Shown in pieces: positions 1 through 14,700 of a DNA stretch of 64,000 nt. Numbering within the stretch: position 1 is the first letter of the stretch; every line of letters begins with the position of its first letter. This stretch comes from Adineta ricciae (Eukaryota; Rotifera; Eurotatoria; Adinetida; Adinetidae): assembly GCA_905250025.1 (NCBI GenBank), contig CAJNOJ010000007.1, positions 992,001-1,056,000 of the forward strand, read 5' to 3'. Below the pieces are notes generated by a model, which was not told where the DNA came from, searched no databases, and saw nothing but the letters and a program-made list of their open reading frames with translations. A program made the translations under genes and the position numbers.

Positions 1-1202
1 TTCATTGGCCAATAGCCAGCCTTTTGTTGAAGCTTAAGCACCAGTTGCGCTGTTAAATCATTAAAATCAGCCTCAAAGTGAGCTTCAATATACCCTGATG
101 AACCTCGCGCAAAAAGTTCTTGATCTGATGAATTAATTTGAGCAAACAATTGTTCCGGTAGTGGTTCAGCGCCTGGCAGATGATCATCCAACGAAAGAAC
201 TGTCGTTGCCCTATTATCTGTAGTTTTTCCTGTTGCACCGATGGCCGTCGAGTTCTGATCGAGAAATTGAACAAAAATAGCGTAACGTTGACATTCAAGT
301 AGAAAAGTAAAATCCGCCACATATTGATAAAAATCCTTCGATGTTTTCCCTCGATACATAGAACCATTTTTCGGTAAGCGATCACCATATAGTTCGAACC
401 ATTTATGTCGAGTTTCGTGATCTGATGTTGATAATTTCGAATTGGCTGAGCGATCTTGTGTTGTATCATCATGATGAAGAACATGTTGAAGATTAGTAAT
501 CATATCGCGACGATAAACTTCAGGAAATAATTGATGCGTGTGCCAAACGATATCGATATCATACATGGGCACAACATACAATTGAGGATTCAGACGTTTG
601 AGATAAATGAATTTTTTGTAGCGTTTGATTGCTTCTTCGAGAAAATCAGAATCCTTATAGTGACCGAGGGCTACTGCATAATAGAAATCTGCTTGTCTCT
701 CCATTGCTTGACTTAAAGCATATTTGATTTTACTTGTATAAGGTGGAATAACTTGAATATTCGTTGAATAATCAAGTTCAAACGGCATGGTACGATTGAA
801 CTTCTTTGTCCATAACTGTTCACTGAATTTCAGCAATTGTTCGGTACGTGGTCGGACGCGATTCGGTAAAACTCGTTCGAACAAACGTTCGCAATCACTG
901 GCATACGCTGTTGGTGCAAGCATATGTGAATGCCATACAAAGAGTATATCGAGTGGTGGAATAATATCCAATTCACCATGTTCAGCTAAAAATGGCAACC
1001 AGAATGTTTCATAGCGATAGATCGCATACTCGCGTGATTGTTTTTGAAGGAATTCTGGATGATCATAGAATTCTTTTAGATAAGCCAAATGGTCGAGAAT
1101 AGCCGGTTTAAGATTTTCGCTAATAACGATTTGAGATGGATGACTGATGGATGGATTAAATGGCGATTGAGCTGCAATTGGTGAAGTTGGTGTCGATGTC
1201 AT
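1..1202 (-). CDS. Glycine-rich domain-containing protein-like (GRDP/DUF1399), partial at 3' end
   Basis: One open frame of 400 codons runs from an ATG at 1202 off the left edge, so the C-terminus is missing. The protein carries two copies of the family's signature block: FVWHSHML (about residues 88-95) and DIVWHTHQL (about residue 216 onward), each followed by a conserved Tyr/Asp/Cys-rich helix. These blocks define the GRDP-like (DUF1399) family, best known from plants and fungi, where members are linked to osmotic and hormone stress. The biochemical role is unknown. There is no signal peptide or membrane segment in the visible part. No intron interrupts 1.2 kb, whereas neighbouring animal-type genes have one every 100-300 bp, which is compatible with acquisition by transfer (inference). 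It is transcribed away from the GH13 gene, leaving about 570 bp as a shared promoter. Confidence 0.75.
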   Translation of the reverse strand, partial: MTSTPTSPIAAQSPFNPSISHPSQIVISENLKPAILDHLAYLKEFYDHPEFLQKQSREYAIYRYETFWLPFLAEHGELDIIPPLDILFVWHSHMLAPTAYASDCERLFERVLPNRVRPRTEQLLKFSEQLWTKKFNRTMPFELDYSTNIQVIPPYTSKIKYALSQAMERQADFYYAVALGHYKDSDFLEEAIKRYKKFIYLKRLNPQLYVVPMYDIDIVWHTHQLFPEVYRRDMITNLQHVLHHDDTTQDRSANSKLSTSDHETRHKWFELYGDRLPKNGSMYRGKTSKDFYQYVADFTFLLECQRYAIFVQFLDQNSTAIGATGKTTDNRATTVLSLDDHLPGAEPLPEQLFAQINSSDQELFARGSSGYIEAHFEADFNDLTAQLVLKLQQKAGYWPM

Positions 1203-3881
<2,679 letters not shown>

Positions 3882-3982
3882 AAAAGGACGCGCACTATGT
3901 TAGTCAAGCATGAAATTGTAATCTGCTTTATGTTTTATTGTAATCTTATAAAAGAAAACAAAAAACACTGACTCGGTGTCAT

Positions 3983-5110
3983 TCATGAATTGCCGGAGCC
4001 AACAACTGCAATTCGGGGTAACGTTGATGCTGTTGTTGAGGAACGTTGTCGTTGAAAGAAACAAAATGCAAAGAAAACTTTCGTACATTCCGTACGACTA
4101 TTTTGAAATGGCAACACAAATGCAATAAAAGTCAGGGCCGATGCAAGTAACTCATTGAATGATAAGATGTAATATAAACCTGTATAGAAGTCTAAGTCGA
4201 TTGGAATGAAATATCTTAGTAACAGAAGCATTCGTAACGGAAATGTTGTAGTTACTTGTAGAATCGCAATAGCAATAAGGATGATACTTGTTTCATAAAT
4301 GGATGTTCCTAGTTGCTGCTGCTGTTGTTCTTGGCCATTTGCTCGTAGGTATTTCTGATGGCGTTTATGACGCTTCAAGCCGATGATAATTAAAACAATT
4401 GAGATCGTTGTTAATGAGCACGGTAATAGAGAAAAGAGGATAATGTCGGCGATAGCATAGAATTTGTAGTCGAAAACCAAACTCAAATGATAAATGTGGA
4501 AGATTTTCGAATAGAAACACCGGGAGAAATCCATGGATGCAAAGTAATTTGGAACTAAATAGAAATGTGTGACAATAAACATGGCTATCATATTGATCAA
4601 TTCTTCGATGAGTGCATTTCGCATCGTGGTTAAATATCTCGCACGGAATGGTGACCATAGAATAATGCAGCGTTCAATCGAGAGAAGAACAATAGTAACG
4701 ACGGATAAGTGTGAAAAATAATTTTGAAGGAAAAAAGCGAGATTGCAACGAGTATATTTGTATCTAAGATGATCGATTGATTCGCCAAGGGATTATACAC
4801 GATAGATGACTTACCTGGGCATAAACAGAGATAATGGAGGAAACCAATAGAATAATCTTTCGATGATACGACAGGCCTCATAGACAGCTAAACATCGGAT
4901 GTGCAAACCAAAGGATGTAGTTCGATAGAGTGGAGAAAAATGCACGAGAAGAAAAGTAATGATGCTTAGAATGATTCGTGCCAGCTCAAGAAAAGGCGAT
5001 AAAGTACTGATTACTAATTGTGTTGTGCTTAGAAATGAGCCGGCTTGAGGGAGTAACAGTGGTTGGTTATCAACCAAAGTGCCCGTCAGATTAGTGCGAG
5101 TCCAATTCAT
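3983..5110 (-). CDS. Class A (rhodopsin-like) G protein-coupled receptor
   Basis: Exons 4815-5110 and 3983-4763 give 358 residues; the intron is GT-AG, 51 nt. I start at the ATG at 5110 (MNWTRTNLTG), because the frame above it has no ATG. The N-terminus carries NWT and NLT glycosylation sequons. Seven hydrophobic segments follow. TM3 begins with a Cys (TRCN) and ends in SIERC, the DRY-equivalent position of class A receptors. Intracellular loop 3 is basic with a Gln run (EQQQQQL). The C-tail is short, with a Cys-rich, basic, Ser/Thr-rich stretch after TM7. It should signal from the plasma membrane through G proteins. The ligand cannot be assigned; peptide-receptor-like is a guess. It lies 199 bp downstream of the secreted mosaic gene on the same strand. 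Confidence 0.8.
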
Positions 5111-5309
5111 GTGTTTGATTAGTAAATAAGAAATCAAAAGAATGATTGTTTAAAAGAAAACATTTGCTTTTGCCTTTTTTCACACCTTCCGTAGTCGTCA
5201 AAATCGTCATTATTTCTTTTGTTATACACGCCCTTGAAGATTATTATTTTATTTCTATTTTCATCATGAAAAGCAAAAAAACAAAGTCTAACATGATTTC
5301 TTGGTTCAG

Positions 5310-7871
5310 TTAGTCATGTCGTTCACATCGATGTCCTTGCCAACCTTGACGACAAGTGCATTGGTAGAAGCCTGTACATCGACCCCCATTCAAACAAGGC
5401 AATGGACAAAATGCTAGGAGAAAAAGAAACGTTCATTTAAATCTTCTTCTTTTTACAATAAGTCTCCTACCGTTTCGGCATTGACTTTTACAGACACATT
5501 TCCCATCAAGACAAATTTCATTTGATTTACATGTATTATTACATTGATCACATGAATTTGTTTTACAAATACATCTTCCACTGAGACAAGATTCATGTGA
5601 ACGACAACCGCCCCGTCTTGTACCACACATGCAGATATCTGATTGACAGACTTCTCCCTTGCCACATTTACCGCGTGAACCGCAACTACATGATTGATTA
5701 CGACAACGCTCACCTACTTCACAAATTTCATAGCATGGTCGATCGAATTCACACAATCCTAAATGAATAACAAACTAGGACTGTTTTCTCAAATGTACAA
5801 CTAACCTTTATAACAACCGCAGCGACCGTCCACACAGACTTGACCAGGCCGACATACCACAGGGCAATACGGTGTTAACGATGATTGACATTGTCGATTG
5901 ACACATTGCGTACCGAATGGACATGATGGATAACATTGATCATCCATTTTGTCTTCATCGACATTCGACCAAGTACATTCTCCATCAATACAGACTTCGT
6001 CCTTGTCACACGGAGGATCGCACACAAGTGGTGTTAATCTTGTTGGTTGTCTTAAACACACGCCTGTCTTTTTCTCACACAATTCACATTCATTTGTGCA
6101 TGGATTATCTAACATCATATAGATTCGTAATGAATATAAGCTATATTTCATACTTACATTTACAAGTTGGTGGTAATGGATACCATTCCGATGGCACCAT
6201 GCAAAATGCTCGACTAGCACCAATCATTTCATATCCATAATCACAGTCATAATCAACCGAAGAGCCGACGTCGTAATCAGTGACACGATAAACTCCACCA
6301 GGTATTGATGCCGGTTCGGAACATCCTAACTCATTATCATTATTCTTACTTATTTCTAGTCTTCTTTATATTTTACCTGAACAAAATGATGAACTCTTCA
6401 ATTTACGCGTATCGATATCCATTTGATCGGATACTTGCGACCAGGAGAAAATATCGCCGGTTTGCTTTCGACAATCGCGATAGCTGACAAGTAATTGTTG
6501 TTCTGATATGATTTGTTGCCAGATTTCAACGCGTGTAATAAATCCGTGAAATTTTCGATGAAATAATTTTAATCTTCTCACATCTAATCAGATAAAGAAA
6601 AGTCATACTGATCATTTATACATGCCTTTCGATTGGGCTTACTTGCTTTGTGAATCGAAGTTTATTACTCGAAAATCAATCGATTGCTGACGTGCGCCAT
6701 CAATATATAAATTTGATTGCTGATTTTCGGTTGAATATGTCCAAGCGAAATGCTTCCATCTTTCCTTCGGAACATTCCCAAACGTTGTTATCGGAGATTT
6801 GTTTTGATTATGACGTGAGTGAGAAATCAATAGTCTATTTTCAAAAATATTTTCAACACATAACGCCTACGATAAACACTACTCACCTGCTCTGTTGAAT
6901 GGCTAATTCAAAGAGAATACTGCTATTATCTTGCTCGAATGAGAGTAAATGTGCTTTGGTATTATTCTCCAAATAGAACCAAAAGATAATAGTAAATTGT
7001 GATGCATTAAATGGTGTTAACTGTATTCCTGTATCATTATTCTGAATTTTTAATGCGTAATTTGAATAATCTATGAAATTAACAAAAGAATTACTCTAGC
7101 AAACAGAAAGAAACAATATAGAGCTTTTACCGAGATATTTCGCAGTTGTAGTTGTTACACGATGTGTTGTTGTTGAACTTGTAATTACAAGCGGCGTGGT
7201 TTCCGTGCCGACTGCAGAACAAATATGTTTTATTCTACATTCCAAATATAGAAATGCGCTCACCGATACAAACTTGATCATATCCCGTCCACCGGCCTAT
7301 TCTTAGACACTCACGTATACGTGGACCAATCAAACGGTATCCTGTATCGTTACATCTAGCTCGACATTTCGTACCAAATCGAAACTTCGTATGATTCTGT
7401 TGGGGAAAACAATCTTGTATAACTCGTGAATGATTTTGTAATGCAGTGCAATGAATTTCTAAGAAAAAAAATCGTTAATAAACGAACCATCTCTTTGCTG
7501 ACTTTACCTTCACATTTCGGTTGCTGCCCAGTCCATGTTCCATCGGAACGACATTCACGGTAACTGTCACCACTGACTAAACGATATCCAGGCAAACATC
7601 CAAGTCCACACAGCGAACCTGACGTATGTTTGCAATAACCCGAAAAGAAAAATGCATGCTGAGGTAATTGCATTACCGGACACGATTTCATCTAAGATGA
7701 AAATGGAAAGAAGAATGAATGGAATTGAACACGAGTTTTCAGATTTACCCGCGTCGCTGCATCCGTTGACAAAGTGTTCACTGTTAAAATCATGAAAAAG
7801 TAACCGATCACAGATCGACTTCGATACTTCGCTTTTGACCACCACATAACAGCAAAGACGTTGCTATGCAT
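5310..7871 (-). CDS. Secreted sushi-LamG-sushi-EB-EGF mosaic protein
   Basis: Eleven exons (7749-7871, 7508-7691, 7264-7458, 7131-7211, 6887-7070, 6647-6834, 6377-6583, 6158-6325, 5806-6108, 5471-5758, 5310-5413) give 674 residues, all junctions in phase. Order: signal peptide (hydrophobic core GYFFMILTV); two sushi/CCP domains with the pattern C..C..GYRL..R.C..G.WTG..P.C; a Thr-rich linker; a LamG/concanavalin-like lectin fold ([11 protein letters not shown], then WKHFAWTYS and LYIDGAR); a third sushi; two runs of EB-module/EGF-like Cys repeats ([24 protein letters not shown]); and a final EGF domain ending GWQGHRC. No transmembrane segment is seen, so it is probably an extracellular adhesion or immune-type recognition protein (inference). 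The intron at 6584-6646 appears to be GC-AG: only that donor keeps the frame. Confidence 0.85.
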
Positions 7872-8336
7872 TCCAGTACTGCTATGTATTTGTCGAAAGA
7901 ATAAAAAGAAAGAGAATCATCATAAGGATATCAAACGATGCAAATGCCTGTTTAATATCTTTCATTGAACATCTGGTATTGAGAGAACACAGATATAGGA
8001 AAATGACGTGATTGGTGTCATTAGGAAAGCGGATGATCGTTTATAATATATATGGAAGATTATTTATTTGCATAGATATATACAAATCAATGACATGAAA
8101 ATAATATGTTGCCTGTAGATTGTACAGACGATAGTGTTGGCCTGTCAATGTCATTGTATTCATATTAGACAAGAAAAAGGACCTTGTCGTTAGCAGTTTT
8201 ATGTATTAATCATCTTAGTGCCCGAGCTATTATCCTGTGAGGAAATTTTCCCAGTCATATTTATTCACAATAAATGAAAAGAAGAAGAAGAAGAAGATTC
8301 GTTTTTCCATGGCGGAAATCGAATGCAGATGGCTTT
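7872..8336. other. Intergenic, nothing recognised
   Basis: AT-rich spacer between the start of the mosaic gene and the stop of the B-box gene. It holds a short GAA repeat (8280-8297) near the 3' end of the B-box gene and no supported gene. Confidence 0.5.
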
Positions 8337-9637
8337 TCACGTATCTTGCTGAATACTTTCGACAATTTTCTTTATAAGTGATTTTATTGTCCCCATTGCC
8401 ATATGAAAATCGGGCTCAACAGAGTCGATAGCTGCACACGTTTTAAACAATTGATACGCCGAGTTTTGCATAAAGTAAAAACTCGTATTACATGGAATGT
8501 TGAATGTACTACGATTGAATTTCATTGCATGTGCTGGTGCATTCGTCCAGACAAGAGATATCTGTTTGATTGGTATTCGAAATTCGCGAAATGTTTCCAG
8601 TTCATGTAGATGATTGATGAGATCATCCCAATCAGGATTTACATCAATGTCTGAACCGTCCGAAATGACAACGAGTGCGGCAAAATGATTAATACCACAT
8701 AAATTACATAGAGAATCGATAATTACATAAACATCTTCGCCTTCGATGTTCCTTAGCGGATCAAGAAAGACGAGTGTTTTGTGATTATCGATCAAGAATG
8801 AATAGCGATCGAAGGCGAATTTCTGTTTTAAACGAGGCGATTTGATCACGATTTCTTTTTGATCAGGCGCGATCAATGTTTGAGGCAAACGGTTGCGATA
8901 GGAATGTTTATTAGCAAATAGATTCGCGACATAATGAATAAACGTTGTTTTACCTAGAAGGAAAACTCGCTGGTGTATGCATGAAGAAAAAAGAAGATCT
9001 TGTTCTTACCGGCTCCTTTTTCTCCCGCGACTAAAACATAATATTCCACAGTATCATTCATGTTGGGCAAGTGAGAAACTCGCATGGTCGCTTTCCAATC
9101 GATTTCATGTGTGTCGATAGAAATCGTTGTCGGGTATTTGATCGGTTGATTGATATCGTGCTTTAAATCTTCCAATAATTTCAACCAACGGTCAAGATCA
9201 CGCTCAACGAAATTTTCCGTATGCTGCTGTTCTTCAAGTTCTTTTGCGACATACAACAAGCGCTCGCTAAGAGCATGATTCGAACGCGATTGATCAAATG
9301 CTTGTTTAATTGACATTCGAGCTTCGTCGGCAATGTGACGGCATGCGACTATTGTTCGATCTTCCCATTCATTTATTTGCCGGAAGAGGCTTTGAGCGTC
9401 CTCATTTTCGAATTGTTCACGGATCGCCGTATCTATTCGAGTATTCAAATCCTGAAGGATTTCATCGTGCTTATCGATGGTTAGATTGAGACTTTTCGAC
9501 AGTTGGTTACGATGTTCAATAAAGTGTTTATTACAGAAATGATGGTAACATCCATGACATGACGTAATAGCAAGTGTTCTTTTTGGCGTACATAAACAAC
9601 ACAATTTATCATCGGAATTCATCGGACTAGCAGCCAT
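8337..9637 (-). CDS. B-box-type zinc finger protein with P-loop GTPase-like domain
   Basis: Exons 9010-9637 and 8337-8953 give 414 residues. The N-terminus (about 13-45) has the Cys/His pattern CCLC...CHGCYHHFCNKH of a B-box-like zinc finger. An alpha-helical/coiled-coil region follows to about residue 175. A P-loop, GEKGAGKTTF, is formed exactly across the splice junction (GA-G|KTT). The rest resembles a small GTPase or AIG1-like fold: LVFLDPLRN sits where a DxxG switch II is expected and SLVWTNAPAH where an N/TKxD base-recognition motif would be. Both are imperfect, so nucleotide specificity is uncertain. The overall architecture (B-box, coiled coil, NTPase) suggests a TRIM/GIMAP-like signalling protein; that is inference. 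Confidence 0.7.
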
Positions 9638-10419
9638 GATGAAATGTGAGATCAATTTTATCGAAATATTCTAGAAGAAAAGAGCGAAGTCTCATTTTGT
9701 TGCTCAACTAGAAAAATACTAAGGAATATATGCGATCAGGTGAGCTTTAACACTAGATGTCACTTATGAGTATACAAACAATGTTGACGATCAGAATAAT
9801 GAAAACAAATACATCGATTTCTAAAAAAAAGAATTAATTGAACTTCCAATGAATAATGATAATTTATGTTTACCTGACAATTAATTATAAGAAGTTTTCA
9901 TACATTTGTTGGACACTTGAAGAAAATGTGCTACCGAGGGTGTCGATACACATGTTAAGTATGTTCGTACTTCGTTACTTCAGCTGTTTCGATGTTGCAT
10001 AATGCACAACATCACGTACAACCGATCAAGGAAAATGTATTGACGGAACGAGGGAAAGAGCAAATTAGAAGGTAATATCAGTCGCGACTGTGACGACTAT
10101 GGCCTTTAGTCGTTTACACGTTATGACCAAGGTCAGATCCTTGTCTGATCATTTCTACAGAAAAATAATAAATATGTACAAGAGCATCAGTGCGAACGAC
10201 GCTGTTGATCTTCATCATATTTATCTTGACAAAAACAATTCGAATTGTATCTGATGACTGTTCTCTGTTAGTTGAGTTTATTGTTTGATCAATTAAGCTC
10301 TGTAGATCATTGAAAAGTATAATAAGCTCGATATTTGGTACAGAAAAAAAAACAGGGAGATCCAAATCAAGTTGAAAATCACTACTATTTATACAAAAAG
10401 AAAAGCTCATTGTGTTCAG
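9638..10419. other. Intergenic, nothing recognised
   Basis: Spacer of about 780 bp between the 5' end of the B-box gene and the 3' end of CCDC146. No ORF with family features, RNA gene or repeat could be supported. Confidence 0.5.
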
Positions 10420-13400
10420 TTATATTTCAATCGGTTTAGGATTTGGTTTTCGAATATGACGCATATTGGCACCGGGTTCACTAAAGAATCAAATAGTAGA
10501 TGCTGTACTGAGAAATTTCACTCGTTCATACCTCGGTTTAAATGGTGCATGTGAACCGTATGGTTTAGCTATTTGAATATCAGCATCGTTATCTGGAGCG
10601 TAACGTTGAGGACGAGGTTGAGCATGTGTAACTATGCCGCCTGGTAGAATAAAGTGTTCCATCTCACGTTCTTTCTAAAAGAAAGTTATCGAAAGTCAGT
10701 CGGAATATCTTCGTGAAAAATGCGTACGTCTTCTCGAGTTCTCCGTTCAGTTTTACGTCTTTCTTCAAGTTCATTGGAACGTTGCCATTCGCTTTCAATA
10801 TTTTCACTCGGTGGATCTCCCTAAATATCAAACAAGACTTTTCTTTTATAAGTCCCAAGTGACAATTAACAAAGTCAATTACTTGTTCCATTCGTGCATA
10901 ATATTGTCTTAGTTCGACATCTTTCATATTTTTTTCTTGTTGAAGTTTTAACGAATCTGCTTGATGAATAGCCAACTCGGATAGAGTTGCCATCATTTTG
11001 CGTGTGATATCTTTGATTTTGTTCTGTAAATCATTGACTTTCTTAGCTAACGATAATGTATCATCTTTTCCGGCATCTGCTCGTGTTGATAAACGTTCAA
11101 TTAATCGACTGACTTGTTCAAGTATGAGATCCTTTTCCAACGACTGTTCTTCTTTCGTCGACAAACGTTGCTCGAGCTAGATGCAATTTTTTTAAAATAA
11201 TATCCCAAAAGCATTGATTCATAATTACCTGTTCAAGTTTCTTCATAATTGCTGCCGGAGATTCGTCTTCACCATCGAGAAAACGTACACGAGCTGGATC
11301 GTTCGGATTTTCCAGCGCTTTCTCAAGTTCGACTAAACGTTCTTGACATGATTCAAGCTGTAACATAGAAAGATAAGTACTAATTCTACAAATATCCGTC
11401 TTCGCTTACGCATATGCGATACAATTCTAGTTCTTTGTCTAGAGCTCGCTTGACAGGTAGTTTCTTTTTCGACAATGCAATTTCTCTTCTTTCTTCTTGA
11501 ATTTGCAACTCTAACAAACGAACTTCATCATCTCGGCTTCGCGATTCAATATAAGCATTCTTTAACTTCGTATCTTGTACATTCACTTTTTCCTACAATA
11601 GTAATTGCTGTTTGCTGAACACGAAAAACTAAACTACAAAGGGATACGAACTTGAAAAACGACTTCTTCATTGTACCGTTCAACTAGCTGCACACTGCGT
11701 TCATTTCGATCGATAACAGATGCGTCATATGCTTTTTTCAATTTAGCTAATTCTTTCTCGGCAAATGCGATCAGATTATTATAATTTCGATTCTCTAATG
11801 ATTGTTGCTGTTCTTGAATATTCAACTCTCGCAGGTATGTACGTCGCTTTTCGACTTTGTGTTTCTCTCGATCACGTTCAATCACGGATGCCACAACAAG
11901 TAAGTTTTTCTTTTGCAGATCCTTTTCTAATGTACTTAATTTTGTTCGTAAGATTTCGATTTCGTTTTCAAGTAATTTGATTTTTTCTCGCATCTCATTG
12001 GCTTTTTGGTGATTAACTTGAATGGAATTAACACATTTGTTTCGTTCATTCTTAATGACATCATACATCGTCGCGAATTCTTTCAGTTGAATCTCGAGAT
12101 CCACGATGCGTTTCTGATGTTCGTAGATTTCATTCGTTTTTCGTTGTTTTTCCTCCAGAGCTGATTCCAGACGAGCTTTCGCTTTCATTTTCTCGCGACA
12201 TTTTTGTTCGCGTTCATTAGAAACCACTGATGCGAAATGAGCCAATGAAACAGCGTCACGGCGGTAGTCACTTTGCTGCATAAGAATATTCTCGTGGTCC
12301 TTTTGAGCGTTGGTCAACATACTTTGATTAACAATACGTTGCTTATCCTAATGAAACATTTTAACATACTCATCACAAAAGCTATACAGATCAAACAAAC
12401 AAACCTGTTTTTCACTAGCTTTACAAATATCATCGATTTCTCCTTTAATATTCTCCTGTTCAGTGTCGAAACTTGTATCATCGTGTGGTAGTGCTGCATA
12501 CTAAAACGTTGGTTCGATAAAAATCGTTTTCCTTTTGAAATGCGCAACTTACGCGTAGTGTTAACCGTTCGACTGTCATTTTGGCACTAGCCAATTCATC
12601 TTCCGCGTGTCGATGTTGATTTTCAGCACGCTTCAGTTCTCTTAGTAGTCTTTCTTTTTGCTTTTGAAACTTTTGATGTTGCTCGCGAACTTGTCGACAC
12701 ATTTGTACGGTACTTTTCACTGCTTCTGTTGACTGACGTCTTTAAGAAAAAAGCAAACATTGAAGTTGTTTGTTTTGAATTTCTATTTTGCTTTTAACAT
12801 ACTCATCAATTTGCCCCTTGGTTAACTTCGCTTCTTCGAATGCAATTAAATTCATCACACTTCGAATCTCATCGTTTAATCGTTCACTTTGCTGATTTTG
12901 CTGATCGACTAATTTCGTTTCTTTGTATGTCGCAGCTTTGACTTTCGTTATTTCCTCGGTTAATTGTGCAGTCAATTCATTTTGTTCTTTCAATCGCATT
13001 TCCAATTCTTCGGTTTCGTGATCCGTCTGACTAAACATACGGAGAAAAACATCAAATCAACAGTCTCCATTTCACTTTGTCGAATCTAGAGCAGCAAATT
13101 AGCAAACTTTATACAGACGATTAGATTATTTTATGAAAGAAAGAGATCTGGAAGGATATAAGTCATACTGTAAGAAAAATTCTTGAGTAAAAAACAACAT
13201 AAACATACTCTTTTTGAAGAATAAAACCATCGATTTGTTTTAGTAATTCGCCTGGTCGACTTGTTACTTGAAGGTGATCAGTCTATAAAAAAGAACGGGG
13301 GCTTCTAAAAAGTATCATCAGGGTCGGAATGTTAGAATTACTTCTAACGTCTCGATCGTTTGTTGAAGTTCTTCATGTTGTTTCGTCGCAATGTTAATCT

Positions 13401-14282
13401 TCTTCTTTTTGTCAGCTAATGAAACGTTCTGATCTTTGATTTCGGATTTTTTCTGCGCTATCTGCCGTCGTAAATCATCACATTCTTGACGGAGAGCTTT
13501 CACTTTCTCATCGATTTCATGCTGATTCGGTATTCGTGCCTTTTCGTTTTCCAATGAGCGTTTGTCTTCTTCCAAACTACACGATAATGCTGAATGAACA
13601 ACAAACGAGAAATTTCTAGTCCATTTCACTTACGCTTTGATTTTGTATTCGAGGTCGAAGAGACGATCGTTTGTACAAGCTAAGTCATTGCTATATTTCA
13701 GTAAATCCTTTCGTCGCTGTTGAACTTCAGTCGTGATTTTATCTGGAAATGCCTCTCCTTCTTCTAGAACACGTTTTTGTTTTTCAATTTGAGATAGATA
13801 TGTTTGTTCTTCTTGACGTAAACGCGCTTCTGCGTCACGTGATCTGTTTTGAACAAAGAAAGATCGATTGATCTTGAAAACAAATCATCTGAAATCATTA
13901 CTGTGCTAAGGCATTCTGTAAATCCATATATTTCGATTTGAGCCATGCCATTCGCGTGCCAGTCAAGACTCCTTGTTTGAATAGCTGTAAGAGAAAAGGA
14001 ATAAACACAACAGATTGAATTACAAGAGGAAATGCAGACTTCATCAAGTGAACGAAAAGCTGGTGTACCAGATTGATGCCTCATTTGTTCATCCGTATTG
14101 ATCTCAATCGGTGGTTTTGCTTCGATTGGTTTTATACCGTCATAATCTTGTTGATTGGATAGCTCAACAAATGCATCATCCGTGACAAATGCATTTTGTT
14201 CCTGATCATTGATATCTAACTCGTTTTCGGAAATATTGTCATCTTCATTCGGAGATGATTCTCCGTCACTTCGATAACTCAT
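10420..14282 (-). CDS. CCDC146: Coiled-coil domain-containing protein 146
   Basis: Fifteen exons (14040-14282, 13902-13984, 13634-13843, 13342-13576, 13209-13282, 12803-13030, 12553-12739, 12405-12500, 11652-12347, 11410-11592, 11229-11357, 10883-11176, 10728-10820, 10532-10674, 10420-10480) give 984 residues; the human protein is about 955. After an acidic N-terminus, TPAFRSLDELFKQGVLTGTR matches the conserved start of the vertebrate protein. Long coiled coils follow, with FATMYDVIKNERNKCVN, KLPVKRALDKEL, LEKDLILEQVSRLIERL and LAKKVNDL. The end, AKPYGSHAPFKP then SEPGANMRHIRKP, is nearly invariant with human. The protein is a microtubule-associated component of centrioles and sperm or ciliary axonemes, so a role in cilia (rotifer corona) is likely. 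The acceptor-like TTTCAG just before the ATG could be a trans-splice site. Confidence 0.93.
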
Positions 14283-14700
14283 TCTGAAACAATAAGCTAA
14301 ACAAGCAAAGAAATTTTAATTTGAGATCATGGTTTGAAAAGGAGAAACAAAAGTTTTGTTCACAGTTGTAATATAGGCGACGACCATTCACGACGTTTGT
14401 TGACATGGTAACAGAGAGATTATCAATTATATTCAGCGATAATTATCAGAAAAAATGAATGATTTTAGTAGATAAGGATGAAATAATCAAGAGAAATATG
14501 AATTTTACTTCTGTGATATTGGGAAGAATGATCATGATGTCGCCCATAGTCAGACGTAGCTACTACGGTTGATACAAGAGACGAAATACAAAATTTTCAT
14601 ATAAAATGTCGATCAAATGAATATATGTGTATATTTTTATAAGATATAAATAAATTACAATGATTGATCAATTAGAAAGAAAAAACTTCGAAAACTCTTT
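14283..14700. other. Intergenic, nothing recognised
   Basis: AT-rich spacer of 418 bp between CCDC146 and the repeat-protein stop codon. It contains no supported gene. Confidence 0.5.
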
